Assembly (NCBI GenBank): GCA_021808985.1
Contig: JAKBAQ010000131.1
Span: forward strand, 1-7,780
Source of the DNA: Pseudomonadota bacterium
Lineage (GTDB): Bacteria > Pseudomonadota > Alphaproteobacteria > Acetobacterales > Acetobacteraceae
Direction of reading: 5' to 3'
DNA length: 7,780 nt
Every line of letters begins with the position of its first letter. Position 1 is the stretch's first letter. The position numbers and the translations under genes are program-made. This document shows, piece after piece, positions 1 to 6,734 of the stretch. Under the pieces are notes generated by a model that saw only the letters and a program-made list of their open reading frames with translations, was not told the origin of the DNA and searched no databases.

Positions 1-1
1 C

Positions 2-1012
2 GAGCGGGTGTCACGGCCTTATCACTTCGACGGGCAGATGGTGCAGATCGGCATGAGTGTGGGCATCGCCATGGCGCCGCGCGATGGGCTGAACCCGAGC
101 GGGCTGATGAAGAACGCGGATCTGGCACTGTACCGGGCGAAGGCCGAGGGGCGCGGCGCGTGGCGCCTTTATGACGTGGAGATGGATGAGCGGCAGAAGG
201 ACCGGCGCATTTTGCAGTCAGCCCTGCGGCAGGCGGTGCTGCGGGGGGAATTCCGCCTGGAGTATCAGCCGCAGGTGAATTTGGCGGATGGGAAGATTGT
301 GAGCGCGGAGGCGCTGCTGCGCTGGCAGCATCCGAAGCGCGGGCTGCTGCCACCGGGCGATTTCATCGCCTTGGCGGAGGATGCCGGGCTGATTGGGCAG
401 ATTGGCGAATGGGTGCTGGGGCAGGCGTGCCGGGAGGCGGCGAACTGGCCGGCGCATGTGGGAATTGCGGTTAATCTTTCGCCGTTGCAGTTCCGCGATA
501 GCGGGCTGGTGGAGATTATCGACCGCGCGCTGACGCAGGCCGGGCTGGAGCCGGGGCGGCTGGAGCTGGAGATTACCGAGACGACCATGCTGGAGACCAA
601 CAGCGAGACGGTGGACGCGCTGTGGCAGCTGCATGGGCGGGGTGTGCGGGTGGCGCTGGACGATTTTGGTACAGGTTATTCGTCGCTGAGCTATTTGCGG
701 CGGTTTCCGTTCGACAAGATCAAGATCGACCGCTCGTTCATCCGCGACCTGGGCTATGAGAAGGATGACAGCTCGATCATTCTGGCGATTATCGGCCTGG
801 CGGAGCGCATGGGCATGGTGGTGACCGCCGAGGGGGTGGAGACGCCGCGGCAGGCGGAACTTCTCAACGCCTATGGTTGCGGCCAGGCTCAGGGATATTT
901 GTTCAGCCGCCCGGTGCCGGCGGAGGCGTTTGGGGAATTGCTGGTGACGGGGATGCCGCTATGCCTGTGGCAAGGCGCGACGGAGCCGGCGGCGCGCGTG
1001 GTGGCGCGGTAG
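2..1012 (+). CDS. GGDEF-EAL cyclic-di-GMP protein, C-terminal part (5' end outside window)
   Basis: Enzyme of cyclic-di-GMP turnover; the visible part is a c-di-GMP phosphodiesterase (EAL) domain that would hydrolyse c-di-GMP to pGpG. The reading frame is open to the left edge, so the GTG at 8 is probably not the start. Counting from that GTG, residues 1-60 are the end of a GGDEF domain (SVGIAMAP, then NADLALYRAKAEGRG); the GGDEF signature itself lies upstream, so cyclase activity cannot be judged. The EAL domain covers about 70-315: EALLRW (101-106), NLSP (156-159), LEITET (187-192), DDFGTGYSSL (218-227), KIKIDRSF (237-244), AEGVET (274-279) and QGYLFSRP (295-302). The metal-binding and catalytic acidic residues expected for an active phosphodiesterase are all present. 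No membrane segment is visible; sensory domains, if any, are upstream. The tail after about 315 is short and not conserved-looking. The TAG stop lies about 100 bases before mutS, with no clear terminator between. Confidence 0.93.
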   Translation, partial: ERVSRPYHFDGQMVQIGMSVGIAMAPRDGLNPSGLMKNADLALYRAKAEGRGAWRLYDVEMDERQKDRRILQSALRQAVLRGEFRLEYQPQVNLADGKIVSAEALLRWQHPKRGLLPPGDFIALAEDAGLIGQIGEWVLGQACREAANWPAHVGIAVNLSPLQFRDSGLVEIIDRALTQAGLEPGRLELEITETTMLETNSETVDALWQLHGRGVRVALDDFGTGYSSLSYLRRFPFDKIKIDRSFIRDLGYEKDDSSIILAIIGLAERMGMVVTAEGVETPRQAELLNAYGCGQAQGYLFSRPVPAEAFGELLVTGMPLCLWQGATEPAARVVAR

Positions 1013-1078
1013 GGGATTCCGCGCGCGGGCGCTGGGGCGCGTGGTTTGAGAGCGGGCATTCGAGGGTGGATGTTTGAG

Positions 1079-1132
1079 TGCCGGCATTTGGCAAGCGGAT
1101 GCGAAACCGGCATTAATGCCGGGTATGATACC
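1079..1132. promoter_or_regulatory. Cluster of inverted repeats over the mutS start region
   Basis: Three short palindromes sit in 54 bases: TGCCGGCA (1079-1086), the perfect 16-mer CCGGCATTAATGCCGG (1107-1122) and GGTATGATACC (1122-1132). The 8-mer CCGGCATT occurs twice in direct orientation (1081-1088 and 1107-1114, 26 bases apart) and once inverted (1115-1122). The candidate mutS start codons ATG 1116 and ATG 1125 lie inside the second and third palindromes. It could be a protein operator or an mRNA hairpin over the start. If mutS starts at the upstream TTG (1074), this is coding sequence and the symmetry may be accidental. The repeats are seen directly; any regulatory role is inference. 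Confidence 0.35.
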
Positions 1133-3722
1133 AAGCGATGCGACAGGTGCTTCTCCCGCGATGGCGCAGTGGTTCGCCATAAAGGCGGAACACGAGGATG
1201 CGCTGCTGTTTTTCCGCATGGGGGATTTCTACGAACTGTTTTTTGCTGACGCGCAGGCGGCCTCGGCGGCGCTGGATATCGCGCTGACGGCGCGGGGCAA
1301 GCATCAGGAGCAGCCGGTGCCGATGTGCGGGGTGCCGGTGGCGCAGGCGGAGATGTATCTGGCGCGGCTGATCCGCCGGGGGTTCCGGGTTGCGATCGTG
1401 GAGCAGATGGAGGACCCGGCGGCGGCGAAGGCGCGCGGGGCGCGGGGGCCGCTGAGCCGCGCGGTGGTGCGGCTGGTGACATCGGGGACGATTACCGAGG
1501 ACTCGCTGCTGGAGGCGGGGCGGGCGAATTATCTGGTGGCGATTGTGCCCGAGGGCGGGCGGCTGGGCGTGGCCTGGGCGGATATTTCCACCGGGCTGTT
1601 CGAGACGCAGGCGACCGACGCGGCGGGGCTGCCGGCGGTGCTGGGACGGCTGGACCCGGCGGAGATTCTGTGCGCCGGGGCGGTGGAGCTTGGGCCCCAT
1701 GCGGGGCGGCTGGTGGCGAGCGGGCGGCTGGCGATGCAGGCGCCGCCGGCGGCGGCGGCGGCGCGGCGGGAGCTGGCGCGGGTGTTCAATGCCGCCAGCC
1801 TGGATGCGTTCGGCGTGTTCAGCGATGCCGAGGCGCGCGCGGCGGTGCAGGTGCTGGCCTATATCACGGCGACGCAGATGGGGGCGATGCCGCGGCTGGG
1901 GCATCCGGTGCCCGCGGGTGAGGCCGGGCAGCTGGAGATGGACGCGGCGACGCGGGCGAGTTTGGAGATTTTGAACAGCCGGGACGGGGGCGAGGCGGGA
2001 AGCCTGCTGGCGGCGGTGAAATGCACGGTGAGCGCGGCGGGGGCGCGGATGCTGGCGGCGTGGCTGGCGGCGCCGCTGAACCGGCTGGAGGCGCTGCAGG
2101 ACAGGCAGGGCGCGTGGCTGGCGCTGCGCGATGCGGGGCAGGGCGAGGCGGTGCGCAAGGTGCTGCGGGGGGCGCCTGATGTGTCGCGCGCGTTGGGGCG
2201 GATTGCGCTGGGGCGGGCGGCGCCGCGCGATTTGGCGGCGATTGCGGCGGGGTTGGGCACGGCGGCGCGGCTGTTGCCGCTGGTGCCGCGCGGCGGGCGG
2301 CTGCTGGATGAGGCGGCGGCGGCGCTGGACCCGGCGCCGGCGCTGGCGCAGGTGCTGGGCCGGGCGCTGGCGGAACCGGCGCCGGCGCGGCTGGAGGATG
2401 GCGGGGTGATTGCCGAGGGGTTTGACCCGGAGCTGGATGCCGAGCGGGTGCTGCGGGATAATACGCGCCAGGTGATCGCCGCGTTGCAGGGCGAGTTGGC
2501 GGTGAGGTATGGCGTGGCGTCGCTGAAAATCCGCCACCATGCGCAGCTGGGGTTTGTGATAGAGGCGCCGGCGGGCGCGGTTGAGAAGCTGCGGGAAAAT
2601 CCGGAGCTGATCCTGCGCCAGGGGATGGCCAATGGCGCGCGCTTCACGCATCCGGAACTCGCGGCGCTGGACCAGCGGATTTCGGAAGCGGCGGGGCGGG
2701 CGGCGGGGCGCGAGAAGGTTGTGTTCGCCTGGCTGGTGAAGCAGGTTTTGGCGCATGGCGAGGCGCTGGCGGCGTGCGCGCAGGCGCTGGCGCTGGTGGA
2801 TGTGCTGCAGTCAGCCGCGGCGCTGGCCGCGACGGAGCGGTTTTGCTGCCCGCAGCTTTCGGATGATGAGGTGTTTGAGATTAAGGCGGCGCGCCATCCG
2901 GTGGTGGAGGCGGCGCTGCCGCCGGGGGTTGGGTTTATTCCCAACCAGTGCAGCCTGCTGGCGGGGCAGCGGCTGATGCTGCTGACGGGGCCGAACATGG
3001 CTGGCAAATCAACCTATTTGCGGCAGAACGCGCTGGCGGTGATTCTGGCGCAGGCGGGGCTGCCGGCGCCGGCGGAGGCGATGCGGCTGGGGCTGGTGGA
3101 CCGGCTGTTCTCACGCGTGGGGGCGGCGGATGATCTGGCCTCGGGGCGATCGACGTTCATGGTCGAGATGATCGAGACGGCGGCGATATTGCATCAGGCG
3201 GGGCCGAAGAGTTTTGTGATCGTCGATGAGATTGGGCGCGGCACGGGGACGCGCGATGGGCTCGCGATCGCGCAGGCGGTGCTGGAGGCGCTGCATAACG
3301 GGAATCGCTGCCGCGCCATATTTGCCACACATTTCCATGAGTTATTTCAACTCGCCGAGGCTTTGCCGAGGCTGGCGCCTTACACGATGCGGGTGAAGGA
3401 GTTCAAGGGCGAGGTGGTGTTCATGCATGAGGTGGTGCGCGGCGCGGCGCAGCGCAGCTGGGGGGTGCATGTGGCGCGCCTCGCGGGGGTGCCGGAGAGC
3501 GTGGCCAGGCGCGCGGAAATTTTGCTGAAGGCGGCGGAGCGCAATGCGCCGGCGAGCGCGGCGCTGCCGCTGTTCGCGGGCGTGGCGCAGGAGCAGGCCG
3601 ATGCGCGGCGGGATTTGCTGGCGGAGCTGGAAATGCTGGACCCGGACCGGATGAGCCCGCGCGAGGCGCTGGAGGCGCTGTATGCCTTGCGCCAGCGCAT
3701 GAGCGAGGCGGGGGATGCGTGA
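1116..3722 (+). CDS. mutS: DNA mismatch repair protein MutS
   Basis: Recognises base mismatches and small loops after replication and, as an ATP-driven sliding clamp, recruits MutL. Counting from ATG 1116 (868 aa, close to the usual 850-900): mismatch-binding domain I holds RMGDFYELF (34-42) with the Phe-X-Glu pair (F38, E40) that probes the mismatch. Connector, lever and clamp domains follow to about 590. The ATPase domain has Walker A GPNMAGKST (625-633), FMVEM (681-685), Walker B VIVDEIGRGT (701-710) and FATHFHEL (736-743). ALPLF (815-819) resembles a beta-clamp-binding motif, and LDPDRMSPREALEALYALR matches the usual C-terminal tetramer-forming end. Start choice: ATG 1116 or ATG 1125 fits the family's N-terminal length (the latter puts F and E at 35 and 37, against 36 and 38 in E. 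coli), but neither has a good ribosome site. TTG 1074 has GAGGG at 1062-1066, seven bases upstream, and would add 14 residues to the 1116 form. Oddities: I686 after FMVEM, GTGTRDG where GT[SA]T[FY]DG is usual, and LAIAQA where LxxAWA is usual. Confidence 0.97.
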   Translation: MPGMIPSDATGASPAMAQWFAIKAEHEDALLFFRMGDFYELFFADAQAASAALDIALTARGKHQEQPVPMCGVPVAQAEMYLARLIRRGFRVAIVEQMEDPAAAKARGARGPLSRAVVRLVTSGTITEDSLLEAGRANYLVAIVPEGGRLGVAWADISTGLFETQATDAAGLPAVLGRLDPAEILCAGAVELGPHAGRLVASGRLAMQAPPAAAAARRELARVFNAASLDAFGVFSDAEARAAVQVLAYITATQMGAMPRLGHPVPAGEAGQLEMDAATRASLEILNSRDGGEAGSLLAAVKCTVSAAGARMLAAWLAAPLNRLEALQDRQGAWLALRDAGQGEAVRKVLRGAPDVSRALGRIALGRAAPRDLAAIAAGLGTAARLLPLVPRGGRLLDEAAAALDPAPALAQVLGRALAEPAPARLEDGGVIAEGFDPELDAERVLRDNTRQVIAALQGELAVRYGVASLKIRHHAQLGFVIEAPAGAVEKLRENPELILRQGMANGARFTHPELAALDQRISEAAGRAAGREKVVFAWLVKQVLAHGEALAACAQALALVDVLQSAAALAATERFCCPQLSDDEVFEIKAARHPVVEAALPPGVGFIPNQCSLLAGQRLMLLTGPNMAGKSTYLRQNALAVILAQAGLPAPAEAMRLGLVDRLFSRVGAADDLASGRSTFMVEMIETAAILHQAGPKSFVIVDEIGRGTGTRDGLAIAQAVLEALHNGNRCRAIFATHFHELFQLAEALPRLAPYTMRVKEFKGEVVFMHEVVRGAAQRSWGVHVARLAGVPESVARRAEILLKAAERNAPASAALPLFAGVAQEQADARRDLLAELEMLDPDRMSPREALEALYALRQRMSEAGDA
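1749..1763 (+). repeat. (GCG)5 trinucleotide tract within mutS
   Basis: Five consecutive GCG alanine codons follow two CCG proline codons and precede two CGG arginine codons, in the connector region of MutS. The tract is in frame, so gain or loss of a unit would change only the alanine count. Such runs are expected in a genome with this codon bias, and I see no sign that it is functional. Confidence 0.6.
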
Positions 3723-3808
3723 ACATGGAGCGCGCGCGGCGGCTTTGCGTAAAAATCTCGGCAAATTGTTAAAACACGGCTTTCCCATGTCCAGCCGATT
3801 GATCTAGC

Positions 3809-6601
3809 GTGTACGATATGCTGACAACTCCCAAGCAACCTGAAATCGCCGTGGCTTTGGCCGAACTTTTGCCGTTGGGCGACCCGCCGCCGCGCGATGC
3901 CGCCCTGGCCGGATTCCGCCGCCAGCTTGGCCGGATTCAGAGCCATGTGCAGCAGCGTTTTGAGCGGGACGGGCTGAACGGGCTGACGGCCGCGCGCCTG
4001 CATGCGGGGCTGATGGATGAGCTGGTGAATGCGCTGTTCGCCTATACGCTGGCGATTTTGCCGCTGGAGGAGCGCGACAGGCTGGCGATGGCGGCCACCG
4101 GCGGTTATGGCCGGGCAACGCTGGCGCCGTTCTCGGATATCGACCTGCTGTTCCTCACCGGGGGGAAAGCCTCGGCGAAGATGGACCGGGCGGTTGAGTT
4201 CATTTTGTATTTTCTGTGGGATTTGGGCTTGAAGGTGGGCCATGCCACACGCTCCATTCAGGATTGCCTGAATGAGGCGCGCAGCGATGTCACCATCCGG
4301 ACCTCGCTGCTGGATGCGCGCTGCCTGACCGGGGACAGGGCGCTGTTCGCGGATTTCCAGAAGGCGTTCCGGGCGGATTGCGCGGCGGATGGGCCGGGGG
4401 CCTATATCATCGCCAAGCAGGCCGAGCGCGCGGCGCGCCACCGCCGGTTTGGCGAGACGCCGTTCATGGTCGAGCCGAATGTGAAGGAGGGCAAGGGCGG
4501 ATTGCGGGATTTGCAGACGCTCTACTGGCTCGCGCGCTATGTGTTCAACACCTTCGCGATGACCGAGCTGGTGGGCAAGGATGCGCCGGGCGGGGGGATT
4601 CTGACCGCGACGGAGGCGCGCTCCTGCAAGCGGGCGTGGGAGTATCTGTGGAGTGTGCGGTTTCATCTGCATTATGTCGCCGGGCGGGCGGAAGAGCGGC
4701 TGACGTTCGATTTTCAGCCCGTGGTGGGCGCGCGCATGGGCTATACGCGCCATGGGCGCCAGGATGGGGTGGAACGCTTCATGCGCCACTACTTCCTGAT
4801 GGTGCGCGAGGTGGCGCGGGTGACGGGGGTGCTGGAGCCGGCGCTGGTGCGCGCGGCGCTGGGGCCGCCGGCGATTGCCGCCGAGACCGACGCGGCGCTG
4901 GTGGAAGCCGGGTTCGTGCTGGCGGACGGGAAGATTTTGTTTGCGCCGGGGCATGACCCGGAGACGGACCCTGGCAGTATTTTCAGGATTCTGCTGTGCG
5001 CGCGCGACCGTGGGCTGGAGCTGCATCCGCTGGCGCTGCGCACGCTGATACGCTCCGCCCCGCTGGGCGCGGAGCTGCGCGGGGACAAAAAGGCGGCGGC
5101 GATGTTCATGAACCTGCTCTGCGGCCAGGAGGAGCATGATGGCGATGAGCGGACATGTGACTCGGCGCGCTGGCTGGGGCTGCTGAACGAGACCGGGGTA
5201 CTGGGGCGGTATCTGCCGGATTGGCGGCGCATTGTCGGGCAGATGCAGTTCGACACCTACCATGTGTATACCGTGGATGTGCATACCGTGCATGCGATAC
5301 GGGTGCTCAACACCATAGAGGCCGGGGAGCTGAAGGAGATCGCGCCGGTCGCGACGGATTTGATCGACCAGGTGCAGTCTCGCCGGGCGCTTTATGTGGC
5401 GCTGCTGCTGCATGATATCGCCAAGGGACGCGGTGGGGACCATTCCGTGCTGGGGGCGGAGATAGCGCTTTACGTGGGGCCGGCGCTGGGGTTGAGCGCG
5501 GAGGAGACGGAAATGGTCTCCTGGCTGGTGCTGCACCATCTGATGCTGACGCAGACCGCGTTCTCGCGCGATATCGATGATCCGAAGACCATTCTGGACC
5601 TGGCCGATACCATCCAGAGCCCGGAGCGGCTGCGGCTGCTGCTGGTGCTCACGGTTTCGGACATGCGGGCGGTTTCGCCCAAGGTGTGGAACGGCTGGAA
5701 GGCGACGCTGCTGCGCGAGCTGTATTCGCGCGTGGCGGAAGTGCTGGAGGGCGGGCTCTCCACCACCGAGCGGGATACGCGCATAAACCGGGTGAAGGAG
5801 GTTGTGGCCTCGCTGCTGGGGGATTGGCCGGAGGCGGCGCGGGAGGAGTTTCTCACGCTGGGCTATCCCTCGTACTGGCTTGGGTTCGACCCTGAGAGCA
5901 TAGAGCGGCATGCGCGCATGATCCGCGACGCCAGGCAGCGCGGGGCGCCGCTGACCGTGCATGCCGAGCCGCTGCCGGCGCGCGCGGTGACCGAGGTGGT
6001 GGTTTATACCGCCGACCATGCCGGGTTGTTCAGCCGGATCGCGGGGGCGCTGGCGATTGCGGGGGCCTCGATCGTGGATGCGCGGATTCATACGCTGACC
6101 GACGGCATGGCGCTGGATACGTTCTGGATTCAGGACGCCAATGGCGGGCCCTATGACGCGCCGCACCGGCTGGCGCGGCTTTCATCGTTGATCGAGCAGG
6201 CGCTTTCGGGGCGGCTAAGGCTGGAATCGGAGATACGCAAGGCGACGCGCAGCCTGATTCCGGGGCGGATGCGCGCCATTCATGTGCCGCCGCGGGTGGT
6301 GGTGGATAACCGCGCCTCCAACCGGCATACGGTGGTGGAGGTGAACGGACGCGACCGGCCCGGCCTGCTGCATGATGTGACATCGGCGATTTCGGCGCAG
6401 GGGCTGCAGATCGCCTCGGCGCATGTGACCACCTACGGGGTGCGCGCGGTGGACGTGTTCTATGTGAAGGACGTGTTCGGCATGAAGGTGGAAAATGAGC
6501 GCAAGCTCAACCAGTTGCGCAATGCGCTGCTGGAGGCCTTGAGCCCGAGCGTGGATGACCCGGCGCCGCAGCCGCCGGCCAAGCGGCGCGCCGCGGCCTG
6601 A
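3809..6601 (+). CDS. glnD: Bifunctional [protein-PII] uridylyltransferase / uridylyl-removing enzyme GlnD
   Basis: Primary glutamine sensor of nitrogen control in the cytoplasm. It adds UMP to PII proteins (GlnB/GlnK) when glutamine is low and removes it when glutamine is high. The 930 aa length fits alphaproteobacterial GlnD. Domains in order: nucleotidyltransferase (about 60-200) with GGYGR (98-102) and SDIDLL (109-114), catalytic aspartates D110 and D112; the central GlnD-specific region with KEGKGGLRDLQTLYW (226-240) and RFMRHYFL (323-330); HD phosphohydrolase (about 480-620) with H492, HD (535-536), HH (576-577) and D618; two ACT glutamine-binding domains, 728-800 (DHAGLFSRIAGAL) and 840-910 (DRPGLLHDVTSAI). 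All key residues are present, so both activities are probably intact. One oddity is YTVDVH (487-492), where YTVDEH is usual. The start is GTG 3809 or ATG 3818; neither has a clear Shine-Dalgarno. It lies 86 bases after mutS in the same direction; that gap is relatively AT-rich and could hold a promoter, but no convincing -35/-10 pair is visible. Confidence 0.97.
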   Translation: MYDMLTTPKQPEIAVALAELLPLGDPPPRDAALAGFRRQLGRIQSHVQQRFERDGLNGLTAARLHAGLMDELVNALFAYTLAILPLEERDRLAMAATGGYGRATLAPFSDIDLLFLTGGKASAKMDRAVEFILYFLWDLGLKVGHATRSIQDCLNEARSDVTIRTSLLDARCLTGDRALFADFQKAFRADCAADGPGAYIIAKQAERAARHRRFGETPFMVEPNVKEGKGGLRDLQTLYWLARYVFNTFAMTELVGKDAPGGGILTATEARSCKRAWEYLWSVRFHLHYVAGRAEERLTFDFQPVVGARMGYTRHGRQDGVERFMRHYFLMVREVARVTGVLEPALVRAALGPPAIAAETDAALVEAGFVLADGKILFAPGHDPETDPGSIFRILLCARDRGLELHPLALRTLIRSAPLGAELRGDKKAAAMFMNLLCGQEEHDGDERTCDSARWLGLLNETGVLGRYLPDWRRIVGQMQFDTYHVYTVDVHTVHAIRVLNTIEAGELKEIAPVATDLIDQVQSRRALYVALLLHDIAKGRGGDHSVLGAEIALYVGPALGLSAEETEMVSWLVLHHLMLTQTAFSRDIDDPKTILDLADTIQSPERLRLLLVLTVSDMRAVSPKVWNGWKATLLRELYSRVAEVLEGGLSTTERDTRINRVKEVVASLLGDWPEAAREEFLTLGYPSYWLGFDPESIERHARMIRDARQRGAPLTVHAEPLPARAVTEVVVYTADHAGLFSRIAGALAIAGASIVDARIHTLTDGMALDTFWIQDANGGPYDAPHRLARLSSLIEQALSGRLRLESEIRKATRSLIPGRMRAIHVPPRVVVDNRASNRHTVVEVNGRDRPGLLHDVTSAISAQGLQIASAHVTTYGVRAVDVFYVKDVFGMKVENERKLNQLRNALLEALSPSVDDPAPQPPAKRRAAA

Positions 6602-6643
6602 GTTGGCGGCGGCTGGCTGAAATTATTAAAAATTTTTGCGGGG

Positions 6644-6675
6644 TTTGGGGTGCTTTTTATAAAAAGCGCCCCAAG
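6644..6675. terminator. Hairpin after glnD, possible bidirectional terminator
   Basis: A stem of about 15 pairs. The core arms are GGGGTGCTTTTT (6647-6658) and AAAAAGCGCCCC (6661-6672), separated only by AT, with one G-T wobble; the base of the stem extends with TTT (6644-6646) against AAG (6673-6675). It begins 42 bases after the glnD stop and lies between converging genes, where a shared terminator is expected. It is not a textbook terminator: the T run is in the upper stem rather than after it. RNA polymerase release here is inference. Confidence 0.5.
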
Positions 6676-6677
6676 AT

Positions 6678-6707
6678 TCTGGCCCTTTTTTGCAAAAAAG
6701 GGCCAGA
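6678..6707. repeat. Perfect 30-nt palindrome between converging genes
   Basis: Positions 6678-6707 are identical to their reverse complement. The left arm is TCTGGCCCTTTTTTG and the right arm is its exact complement, so both strands give the same hairpin with a GC-rich base and A/T-rich upper stem. It starts two bases after the preceding hairpin and ends 27 bases before the stop of the converging glycosyltransferase. It is flanked outside by GGGG (6640-6643) and CCCC (6708-6711), which with neighbouring A/T runs could form an imperfect outer stem. It may be a two-way terminator or a copy of a dispersed intergenic repeat; one window cannot decide. Confidence 0.7.
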
Positions 6708-6734
6708 CCCCAAAAAACTTTTGAGAATTATCCT

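Noticed and set aside
1015..1019. GATTC (GANTC, the CcrM methylation motif) upstream of mutS, also at 6675-6679
   Set aside because: Single short motifs expected by chance; nothing ties them to control of these genes.
1013..1060. GC-rich inverted repeats after the EAL gene as a terminator
   Set aside because: Pairing is weak and scattered and there is no following T run; such GCGC strings are common at this base composition.
1113..3007. Long - strand frames (547 and 382 codons) across mutS
   Set aside because: Low-complexity arginine- or serine/alanine-rich translations opposite a clear mutS; shadows of codon bias.
3745..3773. Possible glnD promoter, TTGCGT - 17 bases - GTTAAA
   Set aside because: The -10 matches only about half the consensus, and no better pair or sigma-54 site was found in the 86-base gap.
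3380..6166. A 928-codon open frame on the - strand, antisense to the end of mutS and most of glnD
   Set aside because: Its product is an arginine-, glutamine-, histidine- and proline-rich string with no recognisable domain. Long antisense frames are expected when codons end almost always in G or C, and both genes on the + strand are clearly real.
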